Origin: Gammaproteobacteria bacterium
GTDB lineage: Bacteria > Pseudomonadota > Gammaproteobacteria > Coxiellales > Coxiellaceae
Direction of reading: 5' to 3'
Assembly (NCBI GenBank): GCA_023266215.1
Contig: JAHFRQ010000001.1
Span: 248,001 to 312,000 of the forward strand
DNA length: 64,000 nt
Shown: piece after piece, positions 20,685 to 30,010 of the stretch
Position numbering within the stretch: the first letter of the stretch is position 1
Layout: each line of letters begins with the position of its first letter
Program-made: the position numbers and the translations under genes
The notes under the pieces: generated by a model
Seen by the model: the letters and a program-made list of their open reading frames with translations, nothing else
Database searches by the model: none
Told to the model about the DNA's origin: nothing

Positions 20685-21926
20685 CTACCAATTTAGCAGT
20701 GCGAATTCGCTTTTGATAACACTTCCCCATAGTCGATCGCGCTCGCGCTTGTGCAATTGTGCCTCATCACACAGGGATGGCCAATTTTTATCGAGGGTCT
20801 TGATTTGATGATTAATGATCGCGCGCGCAGCTTTTTCTGTTAGCAAAAAGTGCTTGCAGACAGATAATATATTTCTCAAAGTTGAATTATTACCAGCCTC
20901 ACCTTCAATCTGCATGGCTTGCGTTGCCTCAAAACCAGTTCGCATTTGCGGACAGATATCATAAGCGGGCGTTAACGCCAGTAATTTTCCATCCCAAAAA
21001 GCAGAATGATTTCTGGCGTGATCATCTGTATTTCCCATTAACACATTAAATGCCAATCGTTTGTATAATTCTTTGAGTTCTGCTTCTGGATCATCAAAAT
21101 GCTTTCGAATAATATCCGCTAATTCAATATAGCTTGCGTATCGCGCTTCAAGCTCATCTAAACCTAATAAGCTCAAACCACTTAGAATAATGTTGCGATA
21201 TTGTTTTTTATGAACAGTGTAGCGATCAAAGCGCTTGATCAATAAAATATCTCGCTCTTTTATTTTTTTTAAACTGACGTCAGCAACGCGAATACCCGCT
21301 AATTTTGCTAATCTCATGCTTAAAAATTCAGCGCGCAAAAATGGATACAAATCCGTTGATAGTGAAAATTTCGCAATATAATCGACAGCATCAATATTAA
21401 TTAAACACTTGGGTCTGGCGCCGCCGACACTCGTTCCATGCAATAATATGGGCGCTAATGATTTTGGAAATTGTTGATCTGTTTCTAGCGCGACAGCCAA
21501 ATCATCAATTGCTTTTAGGCTGACATTCCCCAAATCTCTGTTGATAAAATGATTAGCTGTATGCTGAAAATCCAATGCCCCAATACGATCACTGCCTGAC
21601 AGTAAGCCATAATCCAATTCATTTTTTTGAAATTGCGGATATTGATAATCAATCAGTCGTCTTCCCCACGCATCGGGTAATGCATCACGCAAGCAAGATG
21701 GCATCATGCGCATGCCACTTGTTTCAAATATCTCATCAGACAGCGGTAACTCAAAAGGGGATAATGAAATGGCATCGGCGCGCGCGCAATAACTTTTGCC
21801 ATAAGTAAAGATATATATTTTTTCTTCGCGCGTTAATTTCCCTGCAACAACAGGTTCAGATTGATTTGGTAACCAAATCCAAACAAATGCTTCGTTTGCA
21901 TTGTGATTATGAATTTCAGAAATCAT
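20685..21926 (-). CDS. hipA: HipA-like serine/threonine kinase toxin
   Basis: The 413-residue protein has the HipA fold: the N-terminal subdomain with VAGKLTREEK, the phosphate loop region LHGTSVGGARPKCLI, the lysine segment LLIKRFDR, the catalytic loop GNTDDHARNHSAF and the metal-binding LTPAYDICPQ. HipA kinases phosphorylate translation factors (GltX in E. coli) and cause growth arrest or persistence. Its start overlaps the upstream hipB-like antitoxin by 11 bases, the standard order. Catalytic residues look intact, so the toxin is probably active; its target here is unknown. Confidence 0.88.
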   Translation of the reverse strand: MISEIHNHNANEAFVWIWLPNQSEPVVAGKLTREEKIYIFTYGKSYCARADAISLSPFELPLSDEIFETSGMRMMPSCLRDALPDAWGRRLIDYQYPQFQKNELDYGLLSGSDRIGALDFQHTANHFINRDLGNVSLKAIDDLAVALETDQQFPKSLAPILLHGTSVGGARPKCLINIDAVDYIAKFSLSTDLYPFLRAEFLSMRLAKLAGIRVADVSLKKIKERDILLIKRFDRYTVHKKQYRNIILSGLSLLGLDELEARYASYIELADIIRKHFDDPEAELKELYKRLAFNVLMGNTDDHARNHSAFWDGKLLALTPAYDICPQMRTGFEATQAMQIEGEAGNNSTLRNILSVCKHFLLTEKAARAIINHQIKTLDKNWPSLCDEAQLHKRERDRLWGSVIKSEFALLNW

Positions 21927-22233
21927 TGTTCACCTTATATTTTTTTCGTCGTGTTCTCTTGGGTAAAATAGCAGAAAAATCTGCTAAAACAGATTGCCAT
22001 TTTGATAATTGATCATTATCTTGTGCAAAAAGTGGCACGCCCAATAAATAAGCTGCTTCAAATACCGTGCCGATAGCAACTTTAGGATCACCCTTTTCAA
22101 TCGCCATGATCGTTTGGCGCGTCACACAAAGCCTCTTTGAAAACGCTGCTTGCGAAAAAAAATGCTCTTGTCTTGCAACCTTAATTAAATCGCCAAGCGC
22201 TATTAATGATTTTTGTGAAAATCGGGATATCAT
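21916..22233 (-). CDS. hipB: HipB-like XRE antitoxin
   Basis: A 105-residue protein with an XRE helix-turn-helix at about residues 12-70 (LIKVARQEHFFSQAAFSKRLCVTRQTIMAIEKGDP) and a basic tail (PKRTRRKKYK). It is the cognate antitoxin and repressor of the overlapping hipA-like gene. Two 16-bp palindromes directly upstream of its start are likely its operators. Confidence 0.85.
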   Translation of the reverse strand: MISRFSQKSLIALGDLIKVARQEHFFSQAAFSKRLCVTRQTIMAIEKGDPKVAIGTVFEAAYLLGVPLFAQDNDQLSKWQSVLADFSAILPKRTRRKKYKVNNDF

Positions 22234-22280
22234 GTTAATTATAGTTAACTCTAAGTGACTTTAAGTTAATTATAACTAAC
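22234..22280. promoter_or_regulatory. Twin operator palindromes of hipBA
   Basis: GTTAATTATAGTTAAC (22234-22249) and GTTAATTATAACTAAC (22265-22280) are imperfect palindromes sharing their first ten bases and spaced 31 bp apart, three helical turns. The first abuts the hipB-like start codon. This fits cooperative autorepression as known for HipB. Confidence 0.6.
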
Positions 22281-22310
22281 AATTTTAGCAAAGTCAAATC
22301 ACCAAAATAC

Positions 22311-23438
22311 TTACCGAAACGTCTCCACTACGTGCTTTACTATGCCTTTGGACATCAGAATTTGCCAGAGCTGCACGTTGCGCGAACGAAAGGCGCCGGC
22401 GCAAGATAATAAATAATATTCCCACATGCGTTTAAATTGATTGCTGTATTGTGATTTTAATACGTCCCAATGCGATATAAAATTCTGGTGCCACGCCATT
22501 AATGTTTGATCATAATAGGCGCCGAAATTATGCCAATCTTCGACAATAAATTTATTTTCAACCGCTTTTGCAATTTCAACCATAGTGGGAATACGGCTGT
22601 TTGGAAAAATATATTTTGTGATCCAAGGATCAGTTCCCATTGTTTTTTCAGCATTGCCAATGGTGTGCAGCAAAAATAAACCCTGATCTTTTAAACAGTG
22701 GTGAGCGACTTTCATATACGTTGCATCATTTTTTGTGCCAACGTGCTCAAACATGCCGAGTGACACAATGCGATCAAACTGCTCGTTTTGCAAAAGTAAA
22801 TCGCGATAATCTTGTAGCCGTAATGTAATATTTAATCCTTCGCATAATTTTTTCCCGAGACTTAACTGCTCTTTTGAAATAGTAATGCCAACAACGCTGA
22901 CGTCATAATTTTCTGCGGCATATTTTGCAAAAGAGCCAAAGCCGCAGCCAATATCTAAGATTTTCATGCCGGGTTTTAATTGTAATTTTTGACAGGTTAA
23001 TGCTAATTTATTTTTTTGTGCCTCTTCTAAATTATTTGCATTTTTCCAATAACCGCACGTATAAACCAAACGCGAATCCAGCATCGCTTCATATAAATTA
23101 TTACCCAAGTCATAATGCTGCTCACCTACTTCAAACGCATGTTTTTTTGATTGTGAGTTTATTATTTTATGCTTGATCACTTGAATCAGCATATCCCAAT
23201 TAAATTTTACTTTTTGATCAAGCCTTGCTGACAAAACATGATCAAAAAATTGATCGAGTGATGCTGCGTCCCACCAGGATTGCATATAGGCTTCGCCCAA
23301 TCCTAACGAACCATGCATCAGCAACGCGCCGTACAAGCGCGAATCATGCACCTGAATATCCCAAGGGCGAGATCCATTAATTTGAACATCTGCTATCGAT
23401 AATAAATTTTCAATCATTTTCTTTGGCTGTTGGCTCAT
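22311..23438 (-). CDS. cfa: Cyclopropane-fatty-acyl-phospholipid synthase
   Basis: Peripheral membrane enzyme that adds a methylene from S-adenosylmethionine across double bonds of phospholipid acyl chains. The 375-residue protein has the N-terminal lipid-binding part (GSLGLGEAYMQSWWD), the SAM-binding motif ILDIGCGFGSFAKYAA, SLGMFEHVGTKND, and the C-terminal YDQTLMAWHQNF. The ATG at 23438 has AAGGAAA upstream and matches the family start; 9 extra codons are open before it. It is divergent from the winged-helix Fic gene across the TTGGCCGTAT repeat array. Confidence 0.96.
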   Translation of the reverse strand: MSQQPKKMIENLLSIADVQINGSRPWDIQVHDSRLYGALLMHGSLGLGEAYMQSWWDAASLDQFFDHVLSARLDQKVKFNWDMLIQVIKHKIINSQSKKHAFEVGEQHYDLGNNLYEAMLDSRLVYTCGYWKNANNLEEAQKNKLALTCQKLQLKPGMKILDIGCGFGSFAKYAAENYDVSVVGITISKEQLSLGKKLCEGLNITLRLQDYRDLLLQNEQFDRIVSLGMFEHVGTKNDATYMKVAHHCLKDQGLFLLHTIGNAEKTMGTDPWITKYIFPNSRIPTMVEIAKAVENKFIVEDWHNFGAYYDQTLMAWHQNFISHWDVLKSQYSNQFKRMWEYYLLSCAGAFRSRNVQLWQILMSKGIVKHVVETFR

Positions 23439-23480
23439 CAACTTTCCTTGCGCAATTCTCACCAAGACTTATCTTATTTC

Positions 23481-23614
23481 ATTTGGCCGTATTCTGCCAT
23501 TTTTGGCCGTATAACTTGATTTTTGGCCGTATTTGAGCTATTTTGGCCGTATAATCCAAATTTTGGCCGTATTTATGCGTCATCATCACAAGAAATTGGC
23601 CGTATTGGCCGTGC
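23481..23614 (+). repeat. TTTTGGCCGTAT repeat array with 20-bp period
   Basis: The 12-mer TTTTGGCCGTAT occurs at 23501, 23521, 23541 and 23561, with a one-base variant at 23481, giving five copies exactly 20 bp apart separated by unrelated 8-base spacers. Two more TTGGCCGT copies at 23596 and 23605 lie inside the first codons of the Fic gene and are read as LAV-LAV. The fourth copy overlaps a TATAAT at 23550-23555. The array lies between divergent cfa and the Fic gene and looks like operator or iteron DNA. Confidence 0.8.
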
Positions 23615-24915
23615 TGCGTGAGCAAAAGCAATCGCTTTCGTTGCTAGCGCTGATGCGTATTTTAGGAGCTGATTTTACAGAACGCACCGTTCGCCGATGG
23701 CTAAATGAATTTGCAGCGGATGATCAGATTGAAAAAATCGGGCAAAAGCGCGGGATGCGATATCGAGTAAAATTAGCGCTGAATGAATCTTTTCCATTTA
23801 GCCCAACTGCAAACACCGCATTGCACAAAATTCAAAAACCTTTATTTGACCGCGATCCTGTTCCATATCATGCTGCTTGGCTCGATGAATATCAGCCCAA
23901 CAAAACATTTTATTTATCTTGGGAGCAAAGAGCTGCATTGCAAGCCGCAGGACGACCAGAAACAACAGAAGCAGCAGCAGGAACTTATGCGCAAAAAATT
24001 TATCATCGATTATTAATCGATCTTTCATATAACTCATCGCGTCTCGAAGGGAATTCTTATTCGCTTGGCGAAACCGAGAAATTAATTTTTGAAGAGATTG
24101 GCGCGACGGGAAAATTAGACAGCGAAAAGATGATGATTTTAAATCACAAAGAAGCCATTCGATATTTGGTTGAAAATGCAGAAAAATTAACGGTAAATTA
24201 TAACACTATTTGCACTTTACATTTTTTATTATCAGATGGATTGATTTTAGAAAAATATACCGGGAAAATGCGAGATCACGCTGTTAAAATAGGTCTTTCA
24301 ACATTTATGCCGCTCGAAGGATCAGCGCGATTAGCAAAGCAATTAAATCATATTTGCGAGAAAGCAGAACAAATTCACGACGAGCATGAACAGAGTTTTT
24401 TTCTTCTGGTGCATATTGCTTATCTTCAAGCATTTAATGATGTGAACAAACGGACATCTAGATTAGCGGCCAATATTCCGCTGATTAAAAATAATTTATA
24501 TCCCATTGCTTTTAATAAAATTAAAAAAGAAGATTATATTTCTGCGATGATTGCCATATATGAATTAAATAATGTTACCGCATTAGCTGAGCTTTACACT
24601 TTTTCATATCTTTACACATGCAAAGAGTATCGCGCCATTGTTGAGGCGATGGGCTTAAATGAGTCTCGATTCCGCTTTAGAAAAGAGCGCAGATTAATCA
24701 TTCGCGATATTATTACTCAACAATTAACAAAAAAGACAATGCAGCACTACATTGAAAAGCAAGCTGATTTATTAATTCCTGTAAAATATAGATCTGAATT
24801 TATAGATACAATCAATCAAGACTTAATCAATATGGGTCCCGAGCGAATTGCTGGCATGGGAATTACACATGAACAATTATCACAATGGATGAAATTAAAT
24901 GTGTCTAAAAAATAA
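23575..24915 (+). CDS. Winged-helix and Fic domain protein
   Basis: The 446-residue protein starts with a winged-helix domain (LAVLAVLREQKQSLSLLALMRIL, ERTVRRWLNEFAADDQIEKIGQKRGMRYRV), followed by a Fic domain with LSYNSSRLEGNSYSLGET and the divergent catalytic segment HIAYLQAFNDVNKRTSRLAANIP. In that segment the histidine and the NKRTSR stretch stand in place of HPFxxGNGRxxR, a variant typical of one Fic subfamily. The ATG at 23575 lacks a clear ribosome site and lies 3 bases after the last repeat of the 20-bp-period array, so the transcript may be nearly leaderless. The DNA-binding domain is a good candidate to bind that array. It overlaps dsbD by 17 bases. Confidence 0.82.
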   Translation: MRHHHKKLAVLAVLREQKQSLSLLALMRILGADFTERTVRRWLNEFAADDQIEKIGQKRGMRYRVKLALNESFPFSPTANTALHKIQKPLFDRDPVPYHAAWLDEYQPNKTFYLSWEQRAALQAAGRPETTEAAAGTYAQKIYHRLLIDLSYNSSRLEGNSYSLGETEKLIFEEIGATGKLDSEKMMILNHKEAIRYLVENAEKLTVNYNTICTLHFLLSDGLILEKYTGKMRDHAVKIGLSTFMPLEGSARLAKQLNHICEKAEQIHDEHEQSFFLLVHIAYLQAFNDVNKRTSRLAANIPLIKNNLYPIAFNKIKKEDYISAMIAIYELNNVTALAELYTFSYLYTCKEYRAIVEAMGLNESRFRFRKERRLIIRDIITQQLTKKTMQHYIEKQADLLIPVKYRSEFIDTINQDLINMGPERIAGMGITHEQLSQWMKLNVSKK

Positions 24916-26647
24916 AATCCTGTTCTTTTTTGTCTTATTGTTTTTATTTTTAATTACATTTTCGCCTGCTTTTGCCGCATCACCCCAGCCGCTCACAGCA
25001 GATCAAGCATTTCAATTTTCAGCTGCTGCAAAAGATGATCAAACTATTTTATTAAAATGGAAAATTGCGCCGAATTATTACTTATATCAAAAAGATTTTA
25101 ACTTTAAAATTATTAAACCCGATGACGCAGAGCTTGGCAATCCTTTATTTCCCAGCAACACAGAAACATTAAAAACAAGCATTGGTTCTTTTGTTGTTTA
25201 TGCGCATTCGATTACTATTCCTGTTCCTATTATCGAGACCAATGCAAATAATTTAATTTTGCAGGTTCATTATCAAGGCTGTTCGAAAGCCGGTTACTGT
25301 TATCCACCGATTGCCAAAATCATTTCAATTAATTTATCTGCCAAAAATCAAATAGCCAGTGGTTTAAACATCGACGTTGCGCCTGTCAATTTTGCTGCGC
25401 CGCCTACAATTCAGCATGACAAGATTTCTCAATTATTAAGCGGTCATCATATTTTTATTATTATTTTAAGTTTTTTAGGTTTTGGTATTTTAATTTCATT
25501 CACGCCCTGTGTTTTACCGATGATTCCCATTCTATCTAGCTTGATCTTGGGCAAAGATAAAATATCGCGCGCGCATGCGTTTTTTATTTCGTTATTTTAT
25601 GTATTAGGCATGTCTATCACGTATGCAATCGCCGGGATGTTATTTGGATTGATTGGTCAAAGCGTTCAGGCTTTATTTCAAAATACTTGGGTTATTGCTT
25701 GTTTTTCTATTCTGTTTATTATTATGGCGTTATCTTTATTTGGATTTTTTCAAATTCAATTACCTGAAAAATGGCGCGGCAAAATTGCGCGAACCAGCAA
25801 CGAGCAAAAGCGCGGTAGTTTTTTGGGTGCATTGATCATGGGTTGTTTATCGACATTAATTTTATCGCCGTGTGTCACGCCCCCGCTCGTTGCCGTGTTG
25901 GGTTATATCGGCCAAACCAGTGATGCAGTTTTGGGTGGCGTGATTTTATTTGTGATGGGCATTGGCATGGGATTCCCCTTGTTATTAATTGGCGCAGTGG
26001 GTCCAAAAATATTGCCAAAAACAGGCCGCTGGATGAACACAGTAAAAAATTGCATGGGTATTTTAATGTTGGCTGTCGCAATTTTCATGAGCGCGCGCAT
26101 TTTACCTCCCATGATTACCATGGTTTTATGGGCTTGCTTGTGTTTTGGCACAGCCATTTATTTTGGCATATTAAAAAAATTTTTAGGGCTAATTATTTTT
26201 ATGTATGGTGTATTGATTTTAATATCCGCTTACTTAGGTAATACCGATCCATTACTGGCCTGGAAAATTCCGCAATCACATTTTTCTCAGCAATACTTAT
26301 CTTTTCAGCCTGTTAAAACTATAGATGGGTTAAATGCTGTTTTAAAAGCCTTGCCAACCGATCAAATCGCGCTGTTGGATTTTTATGCTGATTGGTGTGT
26401 GGCCTGCAAGGAATTGGACATGATGACTTTTCGCGATCCCATGGTAACGCGTAAATTGGCAGGCTTAACGCTGCTAAGAGTCGATGTAACCGACAACTCG
26501 ATAGAGAACCGTTTATTCGAACAGCATTTCGGCGTTATCGCGCCACCCACGATCCTGTTTTTTAGAAATAACCAGGAAATTCAAAGATCCAGAATCATTG
26601 GCTATCAATCACCTAAGGTATTTTTGCGAAAAATCGCCTCTTTGTAG
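24899..26647 (+). CDS. dsbD: Thiol:disulfide interchange protein DsbD
   Basis: Inner-membrane protein of 582 residues that carries reducing power from cytoplasmic thioredoxin to the periplasm. A signal peptide covers about residues 1-27, the N-terminal periplasmic domain has the cysteine pair in QGCSKAGYCYPP, the eight-helix membrane domain has the redox cysteines in FTPCVLPMIP and LSPCVTPPLV, and the C-terminal thioredoxin domain has WCVACK. All three redox pairs are intact. It begins inside the end of the Fic gene and heads the conserved dsbD-aroQ-accB-accC-prmA order. Confidence 0.96.
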   Translation: MCLKNKILFFFVLLFLFLITFSPAFAASPQPLTADQAFQFSAAAKDDQTILLKWKIAPNYYLYQKDFNFKIIKPDDAELGNPLFPSNTETLKTSIGSFVVYAHSITIPVPIIETNANNLILQVHYQGCSKAGYCYPPIAKIISINLSAKNQIASGLNIDVAPVNFAAPPTIQHDKISQLLSGHHIFIIILSFLGFGILISFTPCVLPMIPILSSLILGKDKISRAHAFFISLFYVLGMSITYAIAGMLFGLIGQSVQALFQNTWVIACFSILFIIMALSLFGFFQIQLPEKWRGKIARTSNEQKRGSFLGALIMGCLSTLILSPCVTPPLVAVLGYIGQTSDAVLGGVILFVMGIGMGFPLLLIGAVGPKILPKTGRWMNTVKNCMGILMLAVAIFMSARILPPMITMVLWACLCFGTAIYFGILKKFLGLIIFMYGVLILISAYLGNTDPLLAWKIPQSHFSQQYLSFQPVKTIDGLNAVLKALPTDQIALLDFYADWCVACKELDMMTFRDPMVTRKLAGLTLLRVDVTDNSIENRLFEQHFGVIAPPTILFFRNNQEIQRSRIIGYQSPKVFLRKIASL

Positions 26648-26727
26648 CTAACTTGCGCTATAATTGCACTAACTTCATCGATCTGAGCAGATCTGGACAT
26701 TAACGTGCAAGTTAGGCAGAATACGCC

Positions 26728-27180
26728 ATGGCAAAAATACTGGTATTACATGGGCCCAATTTAAATCTTTTGGGCACTCGAGAACCCGATGTCTACGGCA
26801 AAGACCGGCTAGAAGATATCAATAATTTGCTGATTGAGCAAGCTGGCAAACTTGGTCATGTTATCAGCACTTTTCAAAGCAATTCAGAAAGCCAGCTAAT
26901 CAATCGTATTCAACAAGCACTGCACGAGCAAATTAATTTCATTTTGATTAATCCTGCGGCTTTTACGCATACCAGTATTGCCATTCGAGACGCGCTGCTG
27001 GCTGTCTCCATTCCCTTTATTGAAATTCATCTTAGCAATATAAAAGCACGCGAGGCTTTTCGGCAGCATTCTTATTTTTCAGATATTGCCATTGGCTGTA
27101 TTCAAGGTTTTGGTGCCTATAGTTATGTTTTAGGATTATTGGCTGCAAATCATTATTTATTAAATGGGAGTAAAAAATAA
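26728..27180 (+). CDS. aroQ: 3-dehydroquinate dehydratase, type II
   Basis: Cytoplasmic shikimate-pathway enzyme, 150 residues, the typical type II size. The active-site segments [32 protein letters not shown] and [19 protein letters not shown], and [18 protein letters not shown] are all present. A TATAAT at 26659-26664 lies about 64 bases before the ATG and may be its promoter. It is directly followed by accB with no gap, the common gammaproteobacterial order. Confidence 0.97.
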   Translation: MAKILVLHGPNLNLLGTREPDVYGKDRLEDINNLLIEQAGKLGHVISTFQSNSESQLINRIQQALHEQINFILINPAAFTHTSIAIRDALLAVSIPFIEIHLSNIKAREAFRQHSYFSDIAIGCIQGFGAYSYVLGLLAANHYLLNGSKK

Positions 27181-27645
27181 ATGGACGCACGAAAAATTAA
27201 AAAGCTCATCGAGCTCGTAAAAGAAATGAATATTGGTGAGCTCGAAGTTAAATCAGGTGAAGACTCCGTGCGAATTAATTGCCAAATTAATACCGGGCAA
27301 ATTGTGACGCAATATGCATCACCGCCACAACAATCTCAAGCTATTTTATCTCAACCTGCAGTCTCAGTTGAAACAGCAACGCCGCCAAAACATGCGCCGC
27401 ATATTCAAGGCCATACCGTTAAATCTCCGATGGTTGGAACAGTTTATTTAGCTTCAGCGCCGGGCAATCCGCCGTTTGTGAAAGTCGGTGACACGGTAAA
27501 AATAGGTGACACATTATGCATGGTCGAAGCCATGAAAATGTTTAATAAAATTGAAGCCGATAAAGCCGGCGTTATCAGCGCACGCTTAATTGAAAATGCA
27601 CAACCTGTTGAATACGATCAACCATTATTTATTATCGAAGAATAA
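27181..27645 (+). CDS. accB: Acetyl-CoA carboxylase biotin carboxyl carrier protein
   Basis: Biotinylated carrier of acetyl-CoA carboxylase, 154 residues. The N-terminal [23 protein letters not shown] start, a Pro/Ala/Gln linker and the C-terminal biotinyl domain with [13 protein letters not shown] are clear; the biotinylated lysine is in AMKM. The start codon follows the aroQ stop directly, and accC follows after 16 bases. Confidence 0.97.
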   Translation: MDARKIKKLIELVKEMNIGELEVKSGEDSVRINCQINTGQIVTQYASPPQQSQAILSQPAVSVETATPPKHAPHIQGHTVKSPMVGTVYLASAPGNPPFVKVGDTVKIGDTLCMVEAMKMFNKIEADKAGVISARLIENAQPVEYDQPLFIIEE

Positions 27646-27661
27646 TAGGGAAATTAAATCT

Positions 27662-29008
27662 ATGTTTAAAAAAGTGTTGATTGCCAACCGCGGCGAAATT
27701 GCGCTGCGTATTCACAGAGCTTGTAAAGAACTCGGCATTAAAACCGTTGCTGTTTACTCCACAGCCGATCAAGATTTAATGCACGTTAAATTAGCGGATG
27801 AATCAGTATGCATAGGTCCTGCAAGTTCCGCGCAAAGCTATTTAAGCATCCCATCAGTCATTTCAGCTGCTGAAATTGCTCATGTTGATGCCATCCATCC
27901 GGGTTATGGATTTCTCGCTGAAAACGCTGATTTTGCAGAACGCGTTGAACAAAGCGGTTTTGCTTTTATTGGGCCCTCATCTGAAACGATTCGATTGATG
28001 GGCAATAAAGTTTCTGCCATTGAAGTCATGAGAAAATCAGGCGTTCCTTGTATTCCAGGTTCTAACGGCGCATTAACCAATGATCCCGTTGAAAATTTAA
28101 AAATAGCTAAAAAAATTGGCCTTCCTGTTATTATTAAAGCCGCAGGTGGCGGTGGCGGACGCGGTATGCGCGTTGTTCATAATGAAGATGAATTAATCGA
28201 CGCGATAGCCATGACACAAACAGAAGCTGGCGCTGCATTTGGCACTGATGAAGTTTACATGGAAAAATTTCTCGAAAATCCGCGTCATATTGAAATTCAA
28301 GTATTGGGTGATGGCCAAGGCCACGCTATTTATTTGGGCGAGCGCGATTGCTCCATGCAGCGCCGCCATCAAAAAATCATGGAAGAAGCGCCAGCGCCTG
28401 GCATTACACCCGAACAGCGCAAAAGAATTGGTGAGCTGTGTGTTAAAGCCTGCTTAGAAATTAATTACAAAAGCGCAGGTACCTTTGAGTTTTTATTTCA
28501 AGACGGCGAATTTTATTTTATCGAAATGAATACGCGTATTCAGGTTGAGCATCCCGTCACCGAAATGATCACCGATATTGATATTGTCAAAGCACAAATC
28601 AGGGTCGCGGCGGGCGAGAAACTACAATACAAGCAAAGTGATGTGTATTTTAATGGGCATTCTATTGAATGCCGCATCAATGCTGAAGATCCTTATACTT
28701 TTTTGCCATCGCCTGGCAATATTAATGTGTATCACGCACCGGGTGGCATGGGTGTTCGCATGGACACGCATATTTACAACGGTTATCGCGTTCCGCCCTA
28801 CTATGATTCTTTGATTGCAAAACTAATTGTACATGCCACAACACGCGAAAACGCCATTAATCGCATGCGCAATGCATTAGAAGAAACGGTGATTGAAGGC
28901 ATTAAAACCAACATTCCCCTGCATCAAGATCTTATGAACGATGAAAACTTCCAAAAAGGCTCGCAAAATATTCATTATTTGGAAAAAAAATTAAAGCTTA
29001 AGGAGTAG
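27662..29008 (+). CDS. accC: Acetyl-CoA carboxylase biotin carboxylase subunit
   Basis: ATP-grasp enzyme that carboxylates the biotin on AccB in the first step of fatty-acid synthesis. The 448-residue length matches E. coli (449). It starts [17 protein letters not shown] and carries the glycine-rich [14 protein letters not shown] loop, [15 protein letters not shown] and [18 protein letters not shown]. Although a frame is open 24 codons further upstream, position 27662 is the family start and has an AGGG site. Confidence 0.98.
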   Translation: MFKKVLIANRGEIALRIHRACKELGIKTVAVYSTADQDLMHVKLADESVCIGPASSAQSYLSIPSVISAAEIAHVDAIHPGYGFLAENADFAERVEQSGFAFIGPSSETIRLMGNKVSAIEVMRKSGVPCIPGSNGALTNDPVENLKIAKKIGLPVIIKAAGGGGGRGMRVVHNEDELIDAIAMTQTEAGAAFGTDEVYMEKFLENPRHIEIQVLGDGQGHAIYLGERDCSMQRRHQKIMEEAPAPGITPEQRKRIGELCVKACLEINYKSAGTFEFLFQDGEFYFIEMNTRIQVEHPVTEMITDIDIVKAQIRVAAGEKLQYKQSDVYFNGHSIECRINAEDPYTFLPSPGNINVYHAPGGMGVRMDTHIYNGYRVPPYYDSLIAKLIVHATTRENAINRMRNALEETVIEGIKTNIPLHQDLMNDENFQKGSQNIHYLEKKLKLKE

Positions 29009-29159
29009 GCAACGCAAAATACGGTATTGCACAAGCTGACAAATTGCTCTAGGATCTCATTCTTGCTTTGAAAAAAATATTTTCGTGATTATTAACTATT
29101 TTTATTGACTGTTAATACTCATATTAGGTAATGTTGAAGTTAATTTAAACAAATCTGAG

Positions 29160-30002
29160 ATGGTTATGGCTGGCAGTGAAACTGAACTAGAGAATCAATA
29201 TGATAAAGCCAAGAAAGCTCTAGACACAGTTTTTGAAAGTCAAAAAAGCGAGCATCAAGACCAAATCTATCGGGTTCTTGAAAAGAGTAAAGAATTTGAA
29301 AATTATGTTCTTACCCCAAGCTTCAAATCAGTGGCTGAAATTGAAGATCGCGCTGAATTTTATAAAGCTTATGGCATGCTAGATACAGCAATCAAAGACA
29401 TCGACTGTACGCCCACATTGAACTTAAAAGAAGCTGCAATAGAAGACTTTAAAAATAAAATGCAAGGCGCGAAGAAGGCGCGAGGAGCGAAAAGCATTGC
29501 CAAGGAAGCGCTTGAACTTGCCGAGAATCCAATCTCTAGTATTAACATCAAAAAATTGACCGTGGTTTTACAAACTACCACAGCACTTTTCTTAACGCTT
29601 TCTGGCAATACAAGCATGCTAAATAAAAATTTATTGGCACATCAAATAGCAACACAGCAGTTGAGCAGCGAAAGAAAATATGCAGCGATCCGTTATGCAG
29701 CAGCTGGTTTTTTGCTAATTGTGGGATTTGCGGCCGGATTTTTCACGGCAGGCACTTCAACTGTCGCTGGAATTTATTTAGCAGGAATCATACTGGGAAC
29801 AATTGCAACCACCACTGCTGTCACCCATCAAAGCAGGCAAATTAAACAATATACCGATCTTCGTTCTAAGGCAGAAAGCTTTTCAAATCAGCTTGGAGAA
29901 CTTCCTGGCGTATCGCTATCAAAACCAGGATTTTTTGATGGATTAAAAGCTATTTTTACACCCCAAAAATGCAGCGCTGAAACACCTGCTCCTCAAATTT
30001 AA
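29160..30002 (+). CDS. Hypothetical protein with two C-terminal membrane helices
   Basis: I do not recognise this 280-residue protein. Residues 1-150 are hydrophilic and helical (NQYDKAKKALDTVFESQKSE). A mildly hydrophobic segment lies at about 140-165 and a strong membrane hairpin at about 175-220 (YAAAGFLLIVGFAAGFFT, GIYLAGIILGTIATTTAV). The tail is soluble and ends APQI. It interrupts the usual accC-prmA adjacency, 151 bases after accC and 8 before prmA. A TTGACT at 29105 could be part of its own promoter. Hydrophilic helices plus a membrane hairpin would suit a host-membrane effector; this is inference. Confidence 0.7.
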   Translation: MVMAGSETELENQYDKAKKALDTVFESQKSEHQDQIYRVLEKSKEFENYVLTPSFKSVAEIEDRAEFYKAYGMLDTAIKDIDCTPTLNLKEAAIEDFKNKMQGAKKARGAKSIAKEALELAENPISSINIKKLTVVLQTTTALFLTLSGNTSMLNKNLLAHQIATQQLSSERKYAAIRYAAAGFLLIVGFAAGFFTAGTSTVAGIYLAGIILGTIATTTAVTHQSRQIKQYTDLRSKAESFSNQLGELPGVSLSKPGFFDGLKAIFTPQKCSAETPAPQI

Positions 30003-30010
30003 TAGAAAAA

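Noticed and set aside
23481..23614. CRISPR array
   Set aside because: Repeats are 12 bp with 8-base spacers, far below CRISPR sizes, and no cas genes are present.
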